This document shows positions 5,808 through 10,000 of a stretch of 10,000 nt of DNA, piece by piece (within the stretch, counting starts at the first letter, position 1; each line of letters begins with the position of its first letter). The DNA is from Asticcacaulis sp. (GTDB taxonomy: Bacteria > Pseudomonadota > Alphaproteobacteria > Caulobacterales > Caulobacteraceae). Made by a program: the position numbers and the translations under genes. The notes beneath the pieces are model-generated. The model did not search any database. It had not been told where the DNA came from and saw only the letters and a program-made list of their open reading frames with translations. The stretch covers positions 1 to 10,000 of the forward strand of contig NZ_JAIWNX010000022.1 of the NCBI RefSeq assembly GCF_020217185.1. The letters run 5' to 3'.

Positions 5808-6374
5808 TCAGCGGCGGGGCAACAGGTCATCGAGCGCCACCGTCTCTGGCCGGGCCGCCGTCTCGGGTGTAATGGCCGGCAGGGAGGTGGTGTCGCCATC
5901 CACGGTTTCGACGGTGTCGGTGGCCGCCTGATGCGCGTCGAAACAGGTGTCGGTGCATTCGATGACGCCCGGCACGGCGCGCGGCCGGGTGGCCTCGGCC
6001 AGAGCCGCCGCATCGCTGACATCCGGCGACACATAGGCCATATCCGCCGCTGCCGAGGTTTCAGAGCTGACCGAAGTGGCGTCTTCGGGCGGGGGCAAGG
6101 CCTCAGTCGCGGGCCAGGCGCTGGCGAGGGCGAGCGTTTCCACCACCGGCGGGCGCACATCCAGCACATCGCGCTTTACGGCTTCCGTGGCGGGGAACAC
6201 GGCGTGCGGGTCGCGGCGCTCATAGACTTGGGTCAGCATGGAGCCATCAAAGGTGGCAATACGCGCCGCAACGGCTCCGCTACCCACCGTCAGCACCACC
6301 CCGGCGGTCCACAGGCTGAGGCCCAGCGCGCGCCGGGCCCGTAAGGCGGCATCAGGCGCGAAGACGGCGCTCAT
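5808..6374 (-). CDS. Hypothetical single-pass membrane protein with acidic periplasmic tail
   Basis: I do not recognise this 188-residue protein. It has a short N-terminus with arginines (R12, R14, R15), a single membrane segment at about residues 18-37, and a long Ala/Thr/Pro/Glu-rich acidic tail that should face the periplasm by the positive-inside rule. The tail holds a CTDTC motif (Cys140, Cys144) as its only cysteines; it may bind a metal or form a disulfide. The rest looks disordered. Its ATG overlaps the TGA of the upstream gene (6371-6622) as ATGA, so the two are probably translationally coupled and may act together at the membrane. The tail's composition is typical of poorly conserved sequence, so the gene call rests on the overlap, a start close to the coupled stop, and the clean membrane topology. 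Confidence 0.68.
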   Translation of the reverse strand: MSAVFAPDAALRARRALGLSLWTAGVVLTVGSGAVAARIATFDGSMLTQVYERRDPHAVFPATEAVKRDVLDVRPPVVETLALASAWPATEALPPPEDATSVSSETSAAADMAYVSPDVSDAAALAEATRPRAVPGVIECTDTCFDAHQAATDTVETVDGDTTSLPAITPETAARPETVALDDLLPRR

Positions 6375-6622
6375 CCCCGCCTCCCGCTGATCCGCGCCGT
6401 CTTACGGCGTTGGATGTCCTTGACGAAGCGGGCCACCGCCACGACGGCCAGACCGACGCTGATCAGACCGCTAAGACCGGGGGCCACACGCCGCGCATAG
6501 GGCGTATTGATCAGGCCCGCCGTCGCCATCAGTTTGGCCGACGGGGCGCGACCGGTCAGGGTCTGAACGAAGGGCAGAAGGCTCAGCACCTTGGTGGCGA
6601 CAGGGACGATACGGCGGGTCAT
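6371..6622 (-). CDS. Small basic membrane protein, coupled to the next gene
   Basis: This 83-residue protein is unrecognised. It has a basic start (MTRRIVPVATK), a weakly hydrophobic segment at about 12-20, a clear membrane segment at about 49-67 (GLSGLISVGLAVVAVARFV) and a very basic tail (QRRKTARISGRRG), which should stay in the cytoplasm. I placed the start at ATG 6622, where GAGGA lies about 5 nt upstream; a GTG at 6655 would add 11 residues lacking any family feature. The stop TGA shares bases with the start of 5808-6374 (4-nt overlap ATGA). It is the first gene of that pair; 108 bp separate it from the amidase stop. Confidence 0.7.
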   Translation of the reverse strand: MTRRIVPVATKVLSLLPFVQTLTGRAPSAKLMATAGLINTPYARRVAPGLSGLISVGLAVVAVARFVKDIQRRKTARISGRRG

Positions 6623-6681
6623 CTTATCCTCGGCAGAACAGCTTGGTCTGCGCACCCTACGCCCAACCGCATAAGGATGAA

Positions 6682-6703
6682 GGCGCGGCCATAGCGGCGC
6701 GCC
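6682..6703 (-). terminator. Possible weak terminator hairpin after the amidase gene
   Basis: GGCGCG (6682-6687) and CGCGCC (6698-6703) form a short GC-rich stem with a 10-nt loop, 28 nt beyond the amidase stop in its own direction. No T-run follows on the minus strand (TTCATCCTT), so it may be a pause or rho-dependent site, or chance in GC-rich DNA. The remainder of the 108-bp gap (6623-6730) should contain the promoter of the 6371-6622 gene; I could not identify boxes. Confidence 0.3.
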
Positions 6704-6730
6704 GTCAAAAACACCTCAAGACGTATTACC

Positions 6731-8275
6731 TTATTGGGTGGGAGCCACCCGTGCCTTCGCCACCTGCTCGAAAGCAAAACCGGCACTCAGTAGGTTTGCG
6801 TCCGACCACTGGGTGCCGATAAAGGACATCCCCAGCGGCAGGCCCTGCACCTGACCCATCGGCACGGTCAGGTGCGGATAGCCGGACATGGCAGGCCACT
6901 GGCTGGCCGACGGGCCGGAAAACTGATCGCCATTGACCTCATCCGAAAGCCACGGCAGGCCATAGGTCGGCGCGACCAGCAACGACACGCCATAGGCGCT
7001 GAGAAGCCCGTCTATATGGCTGCGCGCAAAGGTTTTCGCGCGGGTGGCGGCGGCCTTATAGGCCGGATCGTCCAGTCCCTGCGTCTTTTCGGCGGCCTCA
7101 AAGAACTCCTGCCCGAAGAAGGGCATTTCGCGGGCGGCCTCGGTTTTGTTGAAGGCGATGACGTCCGACAGGGTGCGCGTTTTGACCGTCGCTGGCGTGG
7201 TGGCCAGATAGGCGTTGAGATCGGCCTTCAACTCGGTCTGAAGCACGTTGAGTTCAGCCGCATCCAGCCCCTCGACCGAGGAGTCGGTAATATCGACCAG
7301 CACAGCGCCGGCCGCCTCCAGATGCTTGAGCGCGGCGTTAAAGGCCGCTTCAACCTTGCCCGGACCGCCCGTGCGGTCGCGCAGCACGCCGATACGCACC
7401 CCTTTCAGGGCATCGGGCGACAGGCCCGCCGCATAGTCAATTTTACGCACATCGGCTTCGTGAGTCACCGGATCGGCCGGGTCGCTGCCCGCCATGGCCG
7501 ACAGCATCAGCGCCACATCGCGCACGCTGCGGCCCATCGGTCCCGGAATATCCTGACTGTGCGAGATAGGCACCACATGGGTCCGCGAAATCAGCCCCAT
7601 GGACGGTTTCAGCCCTACCAGTCCATTCATGGCCGACGGACAGACGACTGAGCCATCAGTTTCCGTCCCGACGGCCAGCACCGCGAAACTCCACGCCACC
7701 GCCGTACCGCTGCCCGACGACGAGCCACAGGCCGAACGGCGCGCGTCATAAGCATTGCCCGTCAGGCCGCCCACGGCGCTCCAGCCACTCATCGAACGGG
7801 TCGAGCGGATATTGGCCCATTCCGACAGGTTGGTCTTGCCCAATATGACCGCTCCAGCGGCCCGCAGCCGTGCCACCACCGGCGCGTCACGCCCCGTCAC
7901 ATTGTCTTTCAGCGCCAGAGACCCCGCCGTGGTGGGCATGGCGTCCCTGGTTTCCACATTGTCCTTGATCAGGACGGGGATGCCGTGCAGGGGCCCGCGT
8001 ACCTTGCCCGCCTTGCGTTCGGCATCCAGCGCACGCGCCTCAGCCAGCGCATCGGGATTGAGCGCGATCACAGCATTGAGTTGGCGCGATTTGTCATAGG
8101 CTTCGATGCGGCGGATGGAGGCTCTGGTGATGGCCTCTGCCGATAGCTCACCGCGCGTCATGGCCGCCTGAAGCTGATCCACGGAGGCTTCGCGTACCGG
8201 ATCGGGTTTGGGCGCCGCCTGAACCGGGCTGGCCAGACAGATGGCGATACTCAAGAAGGATACCAGACGCTTCAT
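6731..8275 (-). CDS. Exported amidase-signature family hydrolase
   Basis: This 514-residue protein is a full-length member of the amidase signature family, which hydrolyses amide C-N bonds through a Ser-cisSer-Lys triad. The triad is visible as Lys104 (PVLIKDNVE), cis-Ser185 (in CGSSSGSG) and nucleophile Ser209 (GTETDGSVVCPSA); the 24-residue gap between the two serines equals that in characterised members. A signal peptide is present (MKRLVSFLSIAICLASPVQA, cleaved about residue 20), so it acts in the periplasm or outside, unlike GatA, which is cytoplasmic. The glycine-serine loop reads CGSSSGSG, not the common GGSSGGS. The substrate cannot be read from the sequence; exported members are often annotated only as amidases, and a role in peptide or amide-nitrogen scavenging is a guess. 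The start has GGAGG 9 nt upstream. The next upstream gene, a 2-hydroxyacid dehydrogenase, is separated by a hairpin. Confidence 0.94.
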   Translation of the reverse strand: MKRLVSFLSIAICLASPVQAAPKPDPVREASVDQLQAAMTRGELSAEAITRASIRRIEAYDKSRQLNAVIALNPDALAEARALDAERKAGKVRGPLHGIPVLIKDNVETRDAMPTTAGSLALKDNVTGRDAPVVARLRAAGAVILGKTNLSEWANIRSTRSMSGWSAVGGLTGNAYDARRSACGSSSGSGTAVAWSFAVLAVGTETDGSVVCPSAMNGLVGLKPSMGLISRTHVVPISHSQDIPGPMGRSVRDVALMLSAMAGSDPADPVTHEADVRKIDYAAGLSPDALKGVRIGVLRDRTGGPGKVEAAFNAALKHLEAAGAVLVDITDSSVEGLDAAELNVLQTELKADLNAYLATTPATVKTRTLSDVIAFNKTEAAREMPFFGQEFFEAAEKTQGLDDPAYKAAATRAKTFARSHIDGLLSAYGVSLLVAPTYGLPWLSDEVNGDQFSGPSASQWPAMSGYPHLTVPMGQVQGLPLGMSFIGTQWSDANLLSAGFAFEQVAKARVAPTQ

Positions 8276-8351
8276 AACCCATGCCCTCCAGCCTTTGTCT
8301 GTGAAAGGTTACACGCGAGACCGTATCTGGCAAGACGTTGCAGACTCATAC

Positions 8352-8386
8352 CAACGGCCGGAGATACTGACCGCATCCGGCCGTTG
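8352..8386. terminator. Perfect 11-bp hairpin between the dehydrogenase and amidase genes
   Basis: CAACGGCCGGA (8352-8362) pairs perfectly with TCCGGCCGTTG (8376-8386) around a 13-nt loop. It begins 10 nt after the stop of the upstream dehydrogenase gene. No T-run follows on either strand (GGTATGAG on the minus strand), so it is either an atypical terminator or an mRNA-stabilising 3' hairpin. It probably separates the two transcripts, in which case the amidase promoter lies in 8276-8351. Confidence 0.55.
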
Positions 8387-8395
8387 AAGACGCGC

Positions 8396-9319
8396 TTAAT
8401 AGCCGCGCGACCGCTCAACCGTCGGCGGCAGTTGGCCCGTCATCCGCCAGTGGCGCAGATTATCCGCCACCACCTGCGCCGCGGTGTGGAGGTTGGTCGG
8501 GGCGGAGATGTGCGGCAGAACCGTCACCTGCGGGTGGTGCCACAGGGGAGACGCGGCCTCCAGAGGTTCAGAGTCAAACACATCCAGCACGGCGTGCGAT
8601 AGGTTGCGGTCCAGCGCCTGCAACAGCGAGTCGATGTCGAGCGCCGCGCCGCGTCCGAAATTGATCAGCCCCGCGCCCGGCGGCAGCCAGCCCAGGGTTT
8701 CGGCGTTCAGAATTCTTCGCGTGTCCGGCGTCGAAGGCAGCAGGTTGACCACTATATCACTCTGCGACATCAGGGATTGGAGCCCGTCCATGCCCGTAAA
8801 CACCTCAAAATCGGCGGGTTTCGGTGTGCGGCTCCAGCCGAGAACGCGAAACCCCGCCGCCCGCAGGCGCGCCACGGCCGTCAGCCCCATATGGCCCAGC
8901 CCCAGCACACCCACCGTCACCGTCGAAGGCGCGCGATAGGGCCGCTGATGCCACTGGCGCGCCGCCTGCTGACGCGCATAGGCCGGCATGTCGCGCTGAA
9001 GGTAGAGCGTCCAGGCCAGCACCGCCTCGCCCATCACGCGGCTCAGTTCCGGATCGACCAGCCGCACAATCGGCAGGTCCACCGGCAACTCAGCCACCAG
9101 CCGCTCGACCCCGGCCCAGACGCTGTGCACCCATTTGAGGCGCGGCAGGGCCTGCAACAGCGCCGGGTCGGGATTGGCCACTACGGCCACCTCAACCGCC
9201 TTCGGGTCGGCGTCGCTTAGCGGCACGACGGGCATATCCGGCAAGGCCGCAGACAGGGCAGCAATCCATGCCTGCGCTTCGGCATCGCAGACGCGGCCCG
9301 TAAAGACGATGGCAGACAC
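8396..9319 (-). CDS. ghrA: Glyoxylate/hydroxypyruvate reductase A-like D-2-hydroxyacid dehydrogenase
   Basis: This 307-residue cytoplasmic enzyme belongs to the NAD(P)-dependent D-2-hydroxyacid dehydrogenases and matches the GhrA branch in length (E. coli GhrA is 312) and layout. The Rossmann motif is VGVLGLGHMG (glycines about 140, 142, 145), followed by GWSRT near 161-165; a basic residue there suits NADPH. The catalytic set is visible as Arg223 (NFGRGAALD), Glu251 (DSEPLE) and His270 (LPHISAPT). The expected reaction is reduction of glyoxylate to glycolate and hydroxypyruvate to glycerate; other 2-keto acids are possible. I chose GTG 9319 because GGAG lies 7 nt upstream and the protein then starts MSAIVFTG like its family; the frame extends upstream to a TTG at 9376 that would add 19 unlikely residues. 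The 61-bp gap before it holds only a 5-bp hairpin (9357-9372). Confidence 0.88.
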   Translation of the reverse strand: MSAIVFTGRVCDAEAQAWIAALSAALPDMPVVPLSDADPKAVEVAVVANPDPALLQALPRLKWVHSVWAGVERLVAELPVDLPIVRLVDPELSRVMGEAVLAWTLYLQRDMPAYARQQAARQWHQRPYRAPSTVTVGVLGLGHMGLTAVARLRAAGFRVLGWSRTPKPADFEVFTGMDGLQSLMSQSDIVVNLLPSTPDTRRILNAETLGWLPPGAGLINFGRGAALDIDSLLQALDRNLSHAVLDVFDSEPLEAASPLWHHPQVTVLPHISAPTNLHTAAQVVADNLRHWRMTGQLPPTVERSRGY

Positions 9320-9380
9320 AACACCTCTCCGCACCTTAAGACCCCCTTTATGCGGGCGTCCATAAGTGGACGTCAATGAC

Positions 9381-10000
9381 TCAGGGCTGAGGTTTCGCCC
9401 CCGCCGTCGCGTCTGTTGCGGTCAGACTTTCGACACCGACCGAGGCCGTACCGTTGTCGAGATTGATCCACAGGAAGCGCCGCGCGTTTTCCGTCTGCAA
9501 TTCCGTAAAATAGGCATCAATCTTGCGCCATTTGGCATCAGCATCGTGCCATTCTTTTGCGTTGCTTATCAATTCTGCGCTGACATTCAGGTTGTTATAA
9601 TCCTTGCAAGCCTTGGTGGCGGCACCCGACTTGCCCTTGGCACAGTAGAGATCGAAATACGGCTGAAGAGCATCTCGGGTCTGCTGGTAATCAAGCTCAA
9701 TAGAGTAACTGGCCCGCCCCGGTTTAGGGATGGAAATAGCCTGTAAATTCAATAACGGCATCTCCATCGCCATGACCGACTTGCTTTGAACGGTGCCGGC
9801 ATTGCGCAGGACGAGGCTGTCATCCCCCCCACCCAACAGCTTGCTCGCGACATCAAAAGGAGTAGTGATGATGCGGCTCAGGGCTGAATAGGCTGTAGGG
9901 CGGTTTTCCTGGCCTACCGTATTAACGAACTGCTTGTATCTGAGCCAAGCGCCAACGCGATCTCCGTTGAATTTATTGAGAATATCTCTCTGAGACTCTT
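9381..10000 (-). CDS. Unrecognised protein, C-terminal part (5' end outside window)
   Basis: The frame is open from the TGA at 9381 to the right edge, giving 205 residues without an N-terminus. I do not recognise it. The visible part includes GAWLRYKQFVN (about 16-26), a small-residue stretch (LLGGGDDS, about 54-61), a Tyr-rich helical-looking region with Cys119 and Cys131, a WHDADAKWRKIDAYFTEL segment (about 150-167) and RRFLWINLDNG before an Ala/Thr-rich tail. No membrane segment is evident in this part. The DNA here reads as less GC-rich than the neighbouring genes (runs such as TTTATTGAGAATATC near 9970-9985 and GTTGTTATAATCC near 9591-9603). That may mean weaker codon bias or later acquisition. 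It ends 61 bp before the ghrA-like start and could be co-transcribed with it. Confidence 0.72.
   Translation of the reverse strand, partial: ESQRDILNKFNGDRVGAWLRYKQFVNTVGQENRPTAYSALSRIITTPFDVASKLLGGGDDSLVLRNAGTVQSKSVMAMEMPLLNLQAISIPKPGRASYSIELDYQQTRDALQPYFDLYCAKGKSGAATKACKDYNNLNVSAELISNAKEWHDADAKWRKIDAYFTELQTENARRFLWINLDNGTASVGVESLTATDATAGAKPQP

Noticed and set aside
5231..6169. Extending the exported protein upstream to 6169 (312 residues)
   Set aside because: The extension is Arg/Pro-rich, overlaps 5808-6374 in another frame, and would bury a clean signal peptide preceded by GAGGAGG.
8148..8333. Small minus-strand frame overlapping the amidase start
   Set aside because: It overlaps the amidase signal peptide in another frame and has no support.
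1..10000. tRNA or rRNA genes, CRISPR arrays, insertion sequences, prophage or defence genes
   Set aside because: No cloverleaf, spaced direct-repeat array, transposase, integrase or known defence domain was seen on either strand.

Overview
The window is high-GC chromosomal DNA from an alphaproteobacterium, most likely a member of the Caulobacteraceae (Asticcacaulis- or Caulobacter-like). This placement rests on protein-level resemblance from memory: a stand-alone MotA of the Caulobacter type with no motB beside it, a fused MnmC, and several small exported DUF6491-type proteins. It is an inference and not a database result. I see no mobile-element genes, tRNA or rRNA genes, CRISPR array or phage genes. 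Almost everything is on the minus strand; the one clear plus-strand gene is a small response regulator.

Region 1 (1-2020): three small exported proteins share a four-cysteine pattern. One runs off the left edge (1-415). The other two are adjacent and co-oriented (1474-1950, then 1069-1461). A single-domain response regulator (535-951, plus strand) sits between them, divergent from the first and convergent with the second. The gap between the convergent pair is filled by a 123-bp interspersed repeat made of two palindromes. Its TAGAGCG ends supply the stop codons of both flanking genes.

Region 2 (2021-4266): the tRNA-modification enzyme MnmC lies downstream of a tiny Ala/Pro/Glu-rich lipoprotein gene. 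A very strong intrinsic terminator ends the lipoprotein transcript only 13 nt before the preferred mnmC start codon. The lipoprotein gene carries tandem in-frame 15-bp and 12-bp repeats.

Region 3 (4267-6622): the flagellar stator gene motA, an exported two-cysteine protein of unknown function, and a translationally coupled pair (ATGA overlap) of small single-pass membrane proteins.

Region 4 (6731-10000): a secreted amidase-signature hydrolase, a GhrA-like glyoxylate/hydroxypyruvate reductase starting at GTG, and the 3' part of an unrecognised gene that looks less GC-rich than its neighbours.

These genes do not form one obvious pathway. It reads as ordinary chromosomal housekeeping and cell-envelope DNA. 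I found no convincing evidence of a new multi-gene system; the most noteworthy items are the repeat that terminates two genes and the locally clustered four-cysteine family.
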